Origin: Marinobacter fonticola | GTDB lineage: Bacteria > Pseudomonadota > Gammaproteobacteria > Pseudomonadales > Oleiphilaceae | Direction: 5' to 3' | DNA length: 64,000 nucleotides | NCBI RefSeq assembly: GCF_008122265.1 | Contig: NZ_CP043042.1 | Location: 1,984,001-2,048,000, forward strand | Shown here: positions 18,139-27,799 of the stretch, piece by piece | Layout: every line of letters starts with the position of its first letter | Numbering within the stretch: position 1 is the stretch's first letter | Position numbers and translations under genes: made by a program | Notes under the pieces: generated by a model | Databases searched by the model: none | What the model was told of the DNA's origin: nothing | Seen by the model: the letters and a program-made list of their open reading frames with translations, nothing else

Positions 18139-18178
18139 TTGTGCATCAGTGCCCTAAGTTGTGCATCGGTGCCCTAAT
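18139..18178. repeat. Two 20-bp tandem repeats between leuB and asd
   Basis: TTGTGCATCAGTGCCCTAAG (18139-18158) is followed directly by a second copy with two changes (18159-18178). They lie about 110 bases ahead of asd and could be a duplicated regulator site or neutral slippage. Confidence 0.8.
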
Positions 18179-18290
18179 CAGACATTAAGACCTGACGCTG
18201 ACAAGATGCCGTCATCGCAGGATCATTCATCCGGTCCTTTCCCGGCGAAAGGGGAAGCGGGCTGGCACAGAAGAGGTTCAAGAGTCGCAC

Positions 18291-19406
18291 ATGAAGCGAG
18301 TTGGACTTATAGGCTGGCGAGGCATGGTGGGTTCCGTCCTCATGCATCGCATGCAAGAAGAAAATGATTTCGCGGACATCGATCCGGTCTTTTTCTCTAC
18401 ATCCCAGGCGGGCCAGGCGGCGCCCGACGTCGGTAAATCCGGCGTTCCGGCCCTGAAGGATGCATTCGATCTGGACGCGCTGCGGGAAATGGACGTGGTC
18501 GTGACCTGTCAAGGGGGCGATTACACGGACAAGGTATTCGGCCCACTGCGCGAAAGCGGATGGGACGGTTACTGGATCGACGCCGCATCTGCGCTGCGTA
18601 TGGCCGATCACTCGGTGATCGTGCTGGATCCGGTCAATCGCAAGGTGATTGACGATGCGATTGAACGTGGCGTCAAGGACTACATTGGCGGTAACTGCAC
18701 CGTCAGTCTCATGATGCTCGCGCTCGGCGGTCTGTTGGAAAACGACCTGATTGAGTGGATCAGCCCGATGACCTATCAGGCGGCTTCCGGCGCTGGCGCG
18801 CAGAACATGCGCGAACTGCTGGAGCAAATGGGTGGTCTGCGCGGCAGTGTTGCCGAACTACTTGAGAACCCGAGCTCCGCAATCCTTGAAATCGACCGTA
18901 AGGTCACCGAAACCATGCGTGACGGTGGCTTCCCGGTGGATCACTTTGGCGTGCCCCTGGCCGGCAGCTTGATTCCGTACATCGACAAGCAGATGGATAA
19001 CGGGCAGAGCAAAGAGGAATGGAAGGCGCAGAGCGAAACCAACAAGATCCTGGGACGCAGTGATAACCCCATTCCCATCGACGGTATCTGCGTTCGTATT
19101 GGCGCCATGCGTAGCCACAGTCAAGCGCTGACCATCAAGTTGCGCAAAGACCTGCCCGTCAGCGAGATCGAATCGCTGCTGGCCGAGTCCAATGAATGGG
19201 TCAAGGTCATTCCCAATGATCGTGATGCCAGCATCAGCGAATTGTCCCCGGCGAAGGTCACAGGGACGCTGAGTGTACCGATTGGCCGGATCCGCAAGCT
19301 GGCCATGGGACCGGAGTACATCTCCGCGTTTACGGTAGGCGATCAACTGTTGTGGGGGGCTGCAGAGCCTCTACGCCGGATGTTGCGTATCCTGCAGGAG
19401 AAGTAG
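18291..19406 (+). CDS. asd: Aspartate-semialdehyde dehydrogenase
   Basis: Asd reduces beta-aspartyl phosphate to aspartate semialdehyde, feeding lysine, diaminopimelate, threonine and methionine. The 371-residue protein has the NADP-binding [17 protein letters not shown], the catalytic Cys136 in GGNCTVSLM and the [15 protein letters not shown] segment, all as in E. coli Asd. It precedes fimV, as in P. aeruginosa. The intergenic stretch upstream contains a 20-bp tandem repeat. The terminator after the gene separates it from fimV. Confidence 0.96.
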   Translation: MKRVGLIGWRGMVGSVLMHRMQEENDFADIDPVFFSTSQAGQAAPDVGKSGVPALKDAFDLDALREMDVVVTCQGGDYTDKVFGPLRESGWDGYWIDAASALRMADHSVIVLDPVNRKVIDDAIERGVKDYIGGNCTVSLMMLALGGLLENDLIEWISPMTYQAASGAGAQNMRELLEQMGGLRGSVAELLENPSSAILEIDRKVTETMRDGGFPVDHFGVPLAGSLIPYIDKQMDNGQSKEEWKAQSETNKILGRSDNPIPIDGICVRIGAMRSHSQALTIKLRKDLPVSEIESLLAESNEWVKVIPNDRDASISELSPAKVTGTLSVPIGRIRKLAMGPEYISAFTVGDQLLWGAAEPLRRMLRILQEK

Positions 19407-19483
19407 GCAGTCTAGGCGGTATTCCGCATTCAAATCAGGCATAAAGCAGAAATGCTAACCGTGTCTGTTTTAAAGACTTGAGC

Positions 19484-19526
19484 CAGGGGGCGAAAGCTGC
19501 ATTAAGCTTTCGCCCCTGTTCGTTTT
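19484..19526 (+). terminator. Rho-independent terminator after asd
   Basis: A 14-bp stem with one bulged G (CAGGGG(G)CGAAAGCT, loop GCATTA, AGCTTTCGCCCCTG at 19484-19518) is followed by TTCGTTTT. Confidence 0.88.
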
Positions 19527-19642
19527 AGGGTTATGTCGCTTTTGGTGTCATAGTTTTGAAATGTTATGCGGTGTTTCGTCAGCAGGCACAGGATGTTCCG
19601 AACATTTGTTTAAGAACACTTACAAACAATATCTCTGATTGA

Positions 19643-19671
19643 TTGATAAACCGGGCTTTATCAACAATACT
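19643..19671 (+). promoter_or_regulatory. Possible fimV promoter overlapping an inverted repeat
   Basis: TTGATA (19643-19648), 17-bp spacer and AATACT (19666-19671) form a fair sigma-70 promoter about 120 bases before fimV. The -35 and spacer are part of a perfect inverted repeat, TTGATAAA (19643-19650) and TTTATCAA (19657-19664), so a repressor could bind there. The rest of the 385-base gap between asd and fimV is AT-rich with no gene seen. Confidence 0.4.
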
Positions 19672-19791
19672 TTCGCAATCAAAAAATTAGATTTGCCTAA
19701 TAATAAGATCGAAAGACGATAGTCATCCAACCTCGTCGAGTCTGAAGTGAAGACGGCAGTAACGAATAACGGAGACTGGTAAGGAAAAAGC

Positions 19792-22700
19792 ATGAAGGTA
19801 CGCAAACTTGCGGTTGCGCTGGCTCTGGTGGGAGGGCTTGGCTCAAGCGTCGCTAACGCGCTCGGGCTCGGTGAAGTAGAACTTCAGTCCTATCTGAACG
19901 AACCCCTCGACGCGGAAATAGAGCTTCGCAACGCCGGCGGGGTAACTCCCAACGAGGTCTTTGTCAATTTGGCGCCGCCGGCAGTATTCGAGCGAGTCGG
20001 CGTCAGTCGTGACTTTTTCCTTACCAATCTTCAGTTCGAGGTGATTACCGCACCCAACGGGCAACTCGTGATCAATGTCACGACCCGCCAGCCCGTGCGT
20101 GAACCTTATCTGAACTTCCTGCTCGAAGTGACTTGGCCTAGCGGAAAGTTGCTGCGTGAGTATTCGATGCTACTCGATCCGCCCGTGTATGCTGCGGAGC
20201 GTGGTGAAGCCGCACCTACACAGGCGCCGTCAACATCGACATCACGGTCGAGCTCAGGCGGTAACCAGCCATCCGAGCGCGCGTCAGCGCCACGCTCTAC
20301 CCAGTCGTCAGGCTCCGGGCAGACGGGTCGCACCTTCGGGCCCACAGACGCCTCGGACACCCTGTGGGGTATTGCCCTGCAGGTACGTCCTGATGCGAGC
20401 TACACGCCGCAGCAGGTCATGCTGGCGCTACAGGATCTCAACCCTGACGCGTTCATGAATAACAATATCAATCGCCTCATGCGGGGCCAGGTGTTGCGCA
20501 TTCCCACCGCGCAGCAGATTAATGCCCGCTCGGTGGATCAGGCTTACCAGGAAGTCACCGCTCAGAATCGTGCTTCGGAGCGCCCAGCGACTACGGTGGA
20601 TGCGACGGGGCAGCAGCCAGCGGCTGCCCAGCAAGGTCAGGCTCAGCCACAGGACGAGCTACGTCTGGTGGCTGGAGACGAATCGACCAGTGCCGAGGAT
20701 GGTGCGTCGTCCGGCGGTGCCGAGGGCGTTGCCGGCGGCTCCGAGGGCAGCACCGCTGTCGTCATGGAGCAACTGGATCAGTCCCGGCGCGAGAACGAGG
20801 AGCTCAACTCCAGGGTGGAGGATCTCCAGGCTCAACTGGCGACCATGCAGCGTCTGGTCGAGTTGAAGAACTCGCAATTGGCCGAGCTTCAGGCTGAATC
20901 TGCACAAGCGCCTGCGGACAATCAGGCGTCGACGGCCGGTGACGAAGGCACCGAGCCTTCCGAACCTTCGGCAGAGGGTTCAGATTCCGCAATTGATGAA
21001 GCTGCCGATGGCGAATCCGATACGGTAACGGCTGCAGGTTCCGACGGCGAGGGCGCATCCGACGAGGCGGCTCAGGTCAACGAAACCAACGCTAGGACAC
21101 TCGAAGAGGGTCAGCCGGTCGGTGAAGAAGATGGTGCTACCGGAGCTGAAGTTGGTGCTACCGGAGCTGAAGACGGCGCTACCGGAACTGAAGGCGATGC
21201 GGGTGTGGCTGGAGGTGATGCAGCGACTACCGAAGGTGATACCGGTGTAACGGAAGCCCCGGATGAACAAGATGCTCAAAGCGAAATGGCTGAGCAGCCC
21301 ATGTCTGCTGAATCGTCTTCCGACGAACAACAGGCGACGGGCGAGCAGGCTCGGGGAGACGCACCTGAACCTGCTGTCGAGCAGCCGGCTCCGGCCGAAC
21401 CTGCTACGACGCAGGAATCCGAACCTACGCAGCCTGCGGCGGATCGGGGTTTCTTCGGTAACCTGATCGAGGAACTCAAGACCAACCGCCTGTACCAACT
21501 GGTTGCGGGTGGGGGCGCGGTTCTTCTTCTGCTTCTCCTTGCTTTGGTCGCTCGACGCAACGCGAACCGCGAAAAAGCATTCTACGATCAGTTGAATGCC
21601 GAATCCGAATCCGATTTTGACAATGAGTCGATCGATCTGAGCGGTGAGGGAAGTCAATCGGCGAGTGGCGAAGAGAAAGATGCTCTGGCAGAGGCCGATG
21701 CCTATATTGCGTATGGCCGCCACGATCAGGCAGCGGAAACGCTCGAATCCGCGATTTCCCGCGAACCGAGTAGAAGCGACCTTCGACTTAAATTGCTCGC
21801 CGTTTACGCTGAAAGCGAAGATCGTGCTGCTTTTGAAAAACAGTACGGCGAGCTGGAAGCGCTTGATGATGAAGCGGCCATGGTGGAAGCCCAGGCCTTG
21901 CGCGAGCGACTGGAAGAAGCTGAATCGATGCCTAGTATCGATGACTTGGAATCCCAGCTCCGCTCCACATCCGCGACATCCGAAGTTGATTCGGCACCGG
22001 AAAGCGATCCCTATTCCTTTGATCAGACGTTCGCCAATCTGGATTCCGAGTCTGCCACTCGTGAAGATGAAGACTTTTTCGGTCGCACCTCCGAGGCGTC
22101 CTCCGCAAGGGAAGCCGAGGACACTGCCAACGATTTCGGTTTGGACGACGCCGAACTGAATGACCTGGAACTGGATGATCAGGCGCTGGCGCAGGATGAT
22201 CTTGGAGATGCCGGCCAGAAGAACATCGATGAGAAGAGCGCCGACGCGCCGATTGAATACGACATCTCCGAACTCGACCTGGACGAGGAAAATATTGAGT
22301 CGAAAGATGTTGATGATCCGGAAGCCCAAATCGAGGCATTCGAGTCAGCAACGGAATCGGAGGAGCTGGATATCAATTTCGATCTGGACGAAGAGCCTGA
22401 GGATGAGTTCGAGTCCTCTGAGCTGGCCGAAGATGATTTTGGCTCCCTGGAACTCGACGACGCTTTCCTGAACGAGGAATCCGATCAGCTCGAGCCGACG
22501 CAAGCGGATGGTCGCGCAACCAGTGACGATGAGCTGCCGTCGCTCGATGAGGAGCCGGAGCTTGCCACCGACGATGCTGGCAATCTCGACGAATCGTTCC
22601 TTGATGACCTGGATGCAGAGCTGGAGAAAGTGGCCAGTGAAACTGCGGACGAAACCGAGCCTTCCGAGTCGGAAACCGACACGCTGGATGAGCTTGAGCT

Positions 22701-23142
22701 GGACGTCTCCGATGAGGACCTGGCGCTGATGGAAGAAGTGTCAGAAGGCTCACGGGATACCGCCAGTATCGACGAGCAGGCTGACGACGACATTCCCGAG
22801 CTTGATGAAGAGCTTGGTCTGGAAGATTCGCTGGAGTCTCAGGACGAAGACGAGATTCCGACGGCTGAGGAATCGTTGGATTCAAGCGACGCTGGTCAGG
22901 TGGATAAGCCAAAGGACGCAGCGCCGGGCGCTACGGAGTTTGATGAAGCCGCACTCGATGACGAAGATGATTTCGATTTCCTCTCCGGTACCGATGAGGC
23001 CGCGACCAAGCTGGATCTGGCGCGGGCCTACATTGAAATGGGCGACGCCGACGGCGCACGCGACATTCTGGAGGAGGTCGCTATCGAGGGCGACGAAGGC
23101 CAAAAGGTAGAAGCGCAGGACTTACTTAAAAACCTGGCCTAA
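19792..23142 (+). CDS. fimV: FimV/HubP-type pilus and polarity protein
   Basis: A 1116-residue inner-membrane protein of the FimV/HubP family, which organises cell poles and supports type IV pilus assembly. After a signal peptide comes the FimV N-terminal domain (LGLGEVELQSYLNEPLDAEIEL), then a LysM peptidoglycan-binding module around residues 183-240 (DTLWGIALQVRP...MRGQVLRIP), a coiled coil with REN..LNSRVEDLQAQLATMQRLVELK, a Thr/Glu/Ala-rich linker including a 21-nt tandem repeat, a single membrane segment (LVAGGGAVLLLLLLALVA), and a very long acidic cytosolic region rich in DDLELDD-type repeats. The end carries the conserved TPR-like FimV C-terminus (LDLARAYIEMGDADGARDIL). The low-complexity acidic part makes length variation between strains likely. 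It is flanked by asd and truA as in P. aeruginosa. Confidence 0.93.
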   Translation: MKVRKLAVALALVGGLGSSVANALGLGEVELQSYLNEPLDAEIELRNAGGVTPNEVFVNLAPPAVFERVGVSRDFFLTNLQFEVITAPNGQLVINVTTRQPVREPYLNFLLEVTWPSGKLLREYSMLLDPPVYAAERGEAAPTQAPSTSTSRSSSGGNQPSERASAPRSTQSSGSGQTGRTFGPTDASDTLWGIALQVRPDASYTPQQVMLALQDLNPDAFMNNNINRLMRGQVLRIPTAQQINARSVDQAYQEVTAQNRASERPATTVDATGQQPAAAQQGQAQPQDELRLVAGDESTSAEDGASSGGAEGVAGGSEGSTAVVMEQLDQSRRENEELNSRVEDLQAQLATMQRLVELKNSQLAELQAESAQAPADNQASTAGDEGTEPSEPSAEGSDSAIDEAADGESDTVTAAGSDGEGASDEAAQVNETNARTLEEGQPVGEEDGATGAEVGATGAEDGATGTEGDAGVAGGDAATTEGDTGVTEAPDEQDAQSEMAEQPMSAESSSDEQQATGEQARGDAPEPAVEQPAPAEPATTQESEPTQPAADRGFFGNLIEELKTNRLYQLVAGGGAVLLLLLLALVARRNANREKAFYDQLNAESESDFDNESIDLSGEGSQSASGEEKDALAEADAYIAYGRHDQAAETLESAISREPSRSDLRLKLLAVYAESEDRAAFEKQYGELEALDDEAAMVEAQALRERLEEAESMPSIDDLESQLRSTSATSEVDSAPESDPYSFDQTFANLDSESATREDEDFFGRTSEASSAREAEDTANDFGLDDAELNDLELDDQALAQDDLGDAGQKNIDEKSADAPIEYDISELDLDEENIESKDVDDPEAQIEAFESATESEELDINFDLDEEPEDEFESSELAEDDFGSLELDDAFLNEESDQLEPTQADGRATSDDELPSLDEEPELATDDAGNLDESFLDDLDAELEKVASETADETEPSESETDTLDELELDVSDEDLALMEEVSEGSRDTASIDEQADDDIPELDEELGLEDSLESQDEDEIPTAEESLDSSDAGQVDKPKDAAPGATEFDEAALDDEDDFDFLSGTDEAATKLDLARAYIEMGDADGARDILEEVAIEGDEGQKVEAQDLLKNLA
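21130..21192 (+). repeat. Three 21-bp in-frame repeats in fimV
   Basis: Three copies of a 21-bp unit (21130-21150, 21151-21171, 21172-21192) encode DGATGAE, VGATGAE and DGATGTE in the periplasmic linker. The third copy has diverged at a few positions. Confidence 0.85.
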
Positions 23143-23153
23143 TCCGTTATAAT
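23126..23153 (+). promoter_or_regulatory. Promoter candidate before the fimV-truA terminator
   Basis: TTAAAA (23126-23131), 16-bp spacer and a perfect TATAAT (23148-23153) overlap the fimV stop. A terminator lies only about 30-65 bases downstream, so the transcript may be a short RNA or an attenuated truA leader. Confidence 0.45.
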
Positions 23154-23188
23154 GATTGGCCTCTCGGCACAGCCAGAGGCCTCGTCTG

Positions 23189-23225
23189 AACGCCGGAGGT
23201 GATCACACTTCCGGCGTTTTTGTTT
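23189..23225 (+). terminator. Rho-independent terminator between fimV and truA
   Basis: A perfect 9-bp stem (AACGCCGGA at 23189-23197, TCCGGCGTT at 23210-23218) with a 12-base loop containing the palindrome GTGATCAC precedes a TTTTTGTTT tract. It ends fimV transcripts and also lies inside any transcript from the promoter at 23126-23153. Confidence 0.85.
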
Positions 23226-23254
23226 GCGGCATTTCACAAACGGATCGAACTACG

Positions 23255-24160
23255 TTGTTACCTACGTTTGACGATTTTAACCAAGACGCCTTGATCGGTG
23301 AGGGCCGCGTTGCCTTAATGTTCGAATATGACGGCGCTGCCTTTCATGGTTGGCAAATGCAGAAGTCTAACGTTCGCGCCGTCGAAGGCGAGCTCCAGAA
23401 GGCCGTCGCAAAGGTTGCCAATCACGATGTGGATCTGGTCTGTGCCGGCCGCACGGACGCGGGTGTACACGCCTCGGCCCAGGTCGTCCATTTCCATACT
23501 TCGGTCAAGCGCAGCTTTCGTTCTTGGGTTATGGGCATTAACACCGCGCTCCCTTTCGACATTGGCGTGCGGTGGGTCGGGACGGTGGCCGATGACTTCC
23601 ATGCACGCTTTTCCGCCGTCAGTCGCCGCTATCGCTACGTGATCTTTAACCACCAGGTTCGTCCCGGCATACTGAGGAATCAAGTGGCCTGGACATTCCG
23701 TACGCTGGATGTCGAGCGTATGCATCGAGCTGCTCAGGCGTTGGTGGGTGAGCACGATTTCACCTCCTTTCGCGCAGCGGGCTGTCAGTCCAGAACGCCG
23801 ACTCGTAACGTCCACTTCGTGCGTGTGAGCCGGCACCGGGATTTCGTGGTCATCGATATCCAGGCTAACGCGTTTTTGCACCATATGGTGCGCAACATCG
23901 CCGGAGCACTGATGGCGGTCGGCAATGGCAAGCAGCCGGAAACCTGGATTCGTGAGATACTGGAAGAAAGAGACCGGCGTCGAGCGGATATCACCGCACC
24001 CGCCCAAGGATTGTATTTGGTCAACGTGACCTATCCGGAGGGCTCGGGCATTCCTGAAGAGGCGCCAGGTCCGGAATTCATGCAGCCCTGGTTTACGCCC
24101 GAACAACAGGCCCTGGTCCGCGGACCGGTATTCAGGAAATCCAAGAGCGCCGAGTCATGA
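23255..24160 (+). CDS. truA: tRNA pseudouridine(38-40) synthase
   Basis: TruA converts uridines 38-40 of the tRNA anticodon arm to pseudouridine. The product (about 301 residues from this start) has [18 protein letters not shown], the catalytic Asp in [27 protein letters not shown] and the [19 protein letters not shown] segment. The start is uncertain: TTG at 23255 or 23291 keeps the first beta strand that precedes FEYDG in relatives, whereas the ATG at 23318 would remove it; none has a strong ribosome binding site. It overlaps trpF by four bases. Confidence 0.9.
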   Translation: MLPTFDDFNQDALIGEGRVALMFEYDGAAFHGWQMQKSNVRAVEGELQKAVAKVANHDVDLVCAGRTDAGVHASAQVVHFHTSVKRSFRSWVMGINTALPFDIGVRWVGTVADDFHARFSAVSRRYRYVIFNHQVRPGILRNQVAWTFRTLDVERMHRAAQALVGEHDFTSFRAAGCQSRTPTRNVHFVRVSRHRDFVVIDIQANAFLHHMVRNIAGALMAVGNGKQPETWIREILEERDRRRADITAPAQGLYLVNVTYPEGSGIPEEAPGPEFMQPWFTPEQQALVRGPVFRKSKSAES

Positions 24161-24777
24161 GAACCCGAGTTAAAATATGCGGGATCACGCGCATAGAGGA
24201 TGCGGTTCAGGCTGTTGAAGCGGGGGCCGATGCCATTGGGCTTGTGTTCTACCCTCCGAGCCCTCGTGCCGTCGACGTTGAGCAAGCGGCTCGAATCGTT
24301 CGCGCCTTACCGCCGTTCGTTGAAGCGGTGGGCCTGTTCGTTAACCCGGATCCCGACCTGGTTCGTACCGTGATAGACGAAGTAGGCATCGGCTTGCTGC
24401 AGTTTCATGGGGACGAACCCAGTTCATTCTGCGCCCAGTTCCATCAGCGTTGGCTCAAGGCGGTCCGTGTCCGGGATATGGAGGACGTGCCGTCAGCCTA
24501 CCGTGTGTACCCGGATGCGTCCGGCCTGTTAGTGGACGCCTACGACCCCAAAAAATATGGCGGGACTGGCCAGATCTTCGATTGGTCCTTGATCCCTCAA
24601 GAGCGCCCGCGGCCCCTTATATTGGCCGGTGGTCTCAACTCTGCTAACGTGGCTGCCGCCGTGGCGGCCGTTAGGCCCTGGGCCGTGGACGTAAGCGGTG
24701 GCGTCGAGCGCGAGAAGGGGATCAAGGATGCATCCCGGATAATCGAATTTATCAGAGAGGTGAATCGTGTCGGTTAA
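24157..24777 (+). CDS. trpF: Phosphoribosylanthranilate isomerase
   Basis: TrpF catalyses the Amadori rearrangement of phosphoribosylanthranilate, the third step of tryptophan synthesis. 206 residues fold as a TIM barrel: the catalytic Cys7 is in [13 protein letters not shown] and the second catalytic Asp lies in [17 protein letters not shown], with the phosphate-binding [14 protein letters not shown] and [16 protein letters not shown]. The start overlaps the truA stop (ATGA) and the stop overlaps trpB, so truA-trpF-trpB is a tightly coupled run. Confidence 0.95.
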   Translation: MRTRVKICGITRIEDAVQAVEAGADAIGLVFYPPSPRAVDVEQAARIVRALPPFVEAVGLFVNPDPDLVRTVIDEVGIGLLQFHGDEPSSFCAQFHQRWLKAVRVRDMEDVPSAYRVYPDASGLLVDAYDPKKYGGTGQIFDWSLIPQERPRPLILAGGLNSANVAAAVAAVRPWAVDVSGGVEREKGIKDASRIIEFIREVNRVG

Positions 24778-25987
24778 GCTGACTGAAGAAATGCTCCGTT
24801 CATTGCCTGACAGCCGCGGCCACTTTGGCGCCTACGGCGGGCGCTTTGTGTCGGAAACCCTGATGGACTCGCTGATGCAGCTGGAACGAGAATATCTCAA
24901 GCTGCGGGACGATCCCGAATTCCAGGCGCAATTCGATAAGGATCTGGCTGATTACGTTGGTCGGCCCAGCCCTCTCTATTTTGCCGAGCGCTTGACGCGC
25001 GAAACCGGTGGAGCGCAGATCTGGCTCAAGCGCGAAGATCTCAATCACACCGGCGCCCACAAGGTGAACAACACGATTGGTCAGGCTTTGCTGGCCAGCT
25101 TCCTCGGCAAAAAGCGCGTCATCGCCGAAACCGGTGCCGGCCAACATGGGGTAGCGACGGCCACCGTCTGCGCCCGGCTGGGACTCGAGTGCCATGTGTT
25201 CATGGGCGCCGAAGACGTCCAGCGTCAGTCGCTGAACGTTTATCGGATGAAACTGCTTGGCGCAGAAGTTCATCCGGTGGAAAGCGGCACGCGAACCCTC
25301 AAAGACGCCATGAACGATGCCATGCGTGACTGGGTGACCCATGTCGACGATACCTTTTACATCATCGGCACGGTAGCCGGGCCACACCCGTATCCGCTGT
25401 TAGTGCGTGATTTCCAGGCGGTCATCGGTCGCGAGACCCGCCGTCAGGCACTCGAGAAAGCGGGCAAGTTGCCGGATGCGCTGGTGGCCTGTGTCGGTGG
25501 CGGCTCCAACGCGATCGGTATGTTCTATCCCTTCCTGACAGACGAATCGGTCGAGATGTATGGCGTGGAAGCGGGCGGACTCGGCCTTGAAAGTGGCCGC
25601 CATGCCGCGCCCTTGTCTGCCGGCCGCCCCGGCGTACTTCACGGTAATCGCACCTACCTGATGGAAGATGAAAATGGCCAGATCGCCGGCACCCATTCGG
25701 TAAGCGCCGGCCTGGATTACCCGGGCGTGGGTCCGGAACATAGCTGGCTCAAGGATATCGGTCGTGCCCAGTACGTTACGATAACCGACGATGAGGCGCT
25801 TGCCGGCTTCCGGCAACTGACCCGGGTAGAGGGTATTATGCCGGCGCTTGAGTCAGCCCACGCGGTGGCCTATGCCACCAAGCTTGCAGCCACGATGCAC
25901 AAAGACCAAATGCTGGTTATTAATGTCTCCGGCCGTGGCGACAAAGACATTCACACCATCGCCAAGCTTGATGGCATCGAGGTTTAA
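24767..25987 (+). CDS. trpB: Tryptophan synthase beta chain
   Basis: TrpB joins indole with serine using pyridoxal phosphate. A GTG start with AGAGAGG seven bases upstream overlaps the trpF end by 11 bases. The 406 residues contain [12 protein letters not shown], the PLP lysine in [32 protein letters not shown], and the phosphate loop [16 protein letters not shown]. Together with trpA 18 bases later it forms the alpha2beta2 enzyme. Confidence 0.97.
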   Translation: MSVKLTEEMLRSLPDSRGHFGAYGGRFVSETLMDSLMQLEREYLKLRDDPEFQAQFDKDLADYVGRPSPLYFAERLTRETGGAQIWLKREDLNHTGAHKVNNTIGQALLASFLGKKRVIAETGAGQHGVATATVCARLGLECHVFMGAEDVQRQSLNVYRMKLLGAEVHPVESGTRTLKDAMNDAMRDWVTHVDDTFYIIGTVAGPHPYPLLVRDFQAVIGRETRRQALEKAGKLPDALVACVGGGSNAIGMFYPFLTDESVEMYGVEAGGLGLESGRHAAPLSAGRPGVLHGNRTYLMEDENGQIAGTHSVSAGLDYPGVGPEHSWLKDIGRAQYVTITDDEALAGFRQLTRVEGIMPALESAHAVAYATKLAATMHKDQMLVINVSGRGDKDIHTIAKLDGIEV

Positions 25988-26005
25988 CGGGAGTCGGGGC
26001 ATCGC

Positions 26006-26818
26006 ATGAGTCGTATTGAGGCTGTACTGAAACGATTGAAAGGGCAGGGACGCAAGGCGCTGATTCCCTATATTACCGCAGGCGATCCCCATCCGGAGGT
26101 CACTGTGGACCTGATGCATACCCTGGTGGGCGCTGGAGCCGACATCATCGAGCTGGGTGTGCCATTCTCCGATCCCATGGCTGACGGTCCGGTGATTGCA
26201 CTGGCCTGCGAACGTTCGCTCAAACATGGGACGTCCTTGCGCCAGGTGCTCAAGATGGTCGAGACATTCCGCACTCGGGACCCTGACACGCCAGTCGTGC
26301 TGATGGGTTACCTCAACCCAATCGAAGCCATGGGCTACACTGCCTTTGCCGACGCCGCTAAATCGTCCGGTGTGGATGGTGTGCTGACGGTAGACCTGCC
26401 GCCAGAGGAAGCTGACGAGGTGGCGCCTTTGTTCACCGAGCGTGGCCTGGATGCTATTTTCTTGCTGGCACCCACGACGACGGATGACCGGATTCGAGCA
26501 ATTAGTAGTCACAGTTCCGGCTACGTCTACTATGTTTCATTCAAGGGTGTGACCGGCGCAGCGCGCATCGATGTCGACGACGTCGCCGAGAACGTGAAAC
26601 GCATTCATTCCCTGACGGCCCTGCCGGTGGGCGTTGGTTTTGGCATTCGCGATGCGGAAACCGCCGCTGCGGTCGGCCGGGTATCCGATGGTGTAATTGT
26701 GGGCAGCGTTCTGGTCGATACAATTGCCAAAAATCAGGAGGATATCGAAGCGCTAAAAGCGGCGCTCGCCAAACTCCTGCGGCCGATGCGCGAAGCCTTG
26801 GACGAACTGGCCTCCTGA
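26006..26818 (+). CDS. trpA: Tryptophan synthase alpha chain
   Basis: TrpA cleaves indole-3-glycerol phosphate to indole, which is channelled to TrpB. The 270 residues show [21 protein letters not shown] with the two catalytic acids (Glu in IELGVPFSD, Asp in DPMADG), [13 protein letters not shown] and the phosphate-binding [14 protein letters not shown]. It follows trpB and precedes accD by about 40 bases, the trpFBA-accD-folC order common in gammaproteobacteria. Confidence 0.97.
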   Translation: MSRIEAVLKRLKGQGRKALIPYITAGDPHPEVTVDLMHTLVGAGADIIELGVPFSDPMADGPVIALACERSLKHGTSLRQVLKMVETFRTRDPDTPVVLMGYLNPIEAMGYTAFADAAKSSGVDGVLTVDLPPEEADEVAPLFTERGLDAIFLLAPTTTDDRIRAISSHSSGYVYYVSFKGVTGAARIDVDDVAENVKRIHSLTALPVGVGFGIRDAETAAAVGRVSDGVIVGSVLVDTIAKNQEDIEALKAALAKLLRPMREALDELAS

Positions 26819-26860
26819 CGTCCAACCGCGCCAGTAGACACATATGAATAGGATGACAGC

Positions 26861-27799
26861 ATGAGTAACTGGCTGGATAAGATCATGCCGAGCATGATTC
26901 GCTCGGATTCCAAGCAGAGAACCAGCGTACCCGAGGGATTGTGGAAAAAGTGCCCTAAATGTGGCGGCTTCCTCTATAAGCCAGAGCTGGACAAGAACCT
27001 CGATGTCTGCCCGAAGTGCTCCCACCACTTACGGGTTACAGCGCGTCGTCGTCTCGATATTTTTCTCGACGCCGATGGCCGAGAGGAAATTGCGAATGAC
27101 CTGGAGCCCTGGGACCGCCTGAAGTTCAAGGACAGCAAGCGATACAAAGACCGGCTGTCGCAGAATCAGAAGGCGACCGGAGAGAAGGACGCGCTGGTCG
27201 TAATGCGGGGGCGTACCCTGGATCTGCCGCTCGTGGCCTGCGCGTTCGAATTCAACTTCCTGGGCGGCTCCATGGGGCAGGTCGTGGGCGAGAAGTTCGT
27301 GCGCGCTGCCAATGTCGCCCTGGAGGAACGTATTCCGTTGGTTTGCTTTTCCGCCAGTGGCGGCGCCCGGATGCAGGAGGCTATTCTTTCGTTGATGCAG
27401 ATGGCCAAAACGGCAGCGGCGCTGGAGCGCATGAAGCAAGCGGGCGTACCCTTTATCTCGGTGCTTACGGATCCGGTTTTCGGCGGTGTGTCCGCCAGTT
27501 TGGCGATGTTGGGCGACCTGAATATCGCCGAGCCTTATGCGCTAATCGGCTTCGCCGGTCCGCGTGTCATTGAGCAAACCGTGCGTGAAAAGCTGCCGGA
27601 AGGTTTCCAGCGTAGCGAGTTCCTGCTGGAGCACGGCGCCATCGACATGATTGTTCACAGGCACGATATGCGTTTCCGCATTGTCTCCCAGTTGGCCAAG
27701 TTCACTGGTCAGGACGCGCCGGCGCCGGAAGCGGCCATCGTGCTCGATTCCGAGGGCGAGGAAGAAGAAGCTCAAGCCCCCGATGCTACAGGCGCCTGA
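26861..27799 (+). CDS. accD: Acetyl-CoA carboxylase carboxyltransferase subunit beta
   Basis: AccD with AccA transfers the carboxyl group from biotin to acetyl-CoA, making malonyl-CoA. The 312-residue protein carries the N-terminal zinc ribbon ([16 protein letters not shown]...[12 protein letters not shown]), the [14 protein letters not shown] and [21 protein letters not shown] segments and [21 protein letters not shown]. The C-terminus is acidic with [15 protein letters not shown] and overlaps folC by 17 bases. Confidence 0.97.
   Translation: MSNWLDKIMPSMIRSDSKQRTSVPEGLWKKCPKCGGFLYKPELDKNLDVCPKCSHHLRVTARRRLDIFLDADGREEIANDLEPWDRLKFKDSKRYKDRLSQNQKATGEKDALVVMRGRTLDLPLVACAFEFNFLGGSMGQVVGEKFVRAANVALEERIPLVCFSASGGARMQEAILSLMQMAKTAAALERMKQAGVPFISVLTDPVFGGVSASLAMLGDLNIAEPYALIGFAGPRVIEQTVREKLPEGFQRSEFLLEHGAIDMIVHRHDMRFRIVSQLAKFTGQDAPAPEAAIVLDSEGEEEEAQAPDATGA

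Noticed and set aside
20980..22329. A 449-codon antisense frame across fimV
   Set aside because: It lies opposite the acidic low-complexity part of fimV, whose Asp/Glu/Ser codons leave the opposite frame open; no ribosome binding site or domain is seen.
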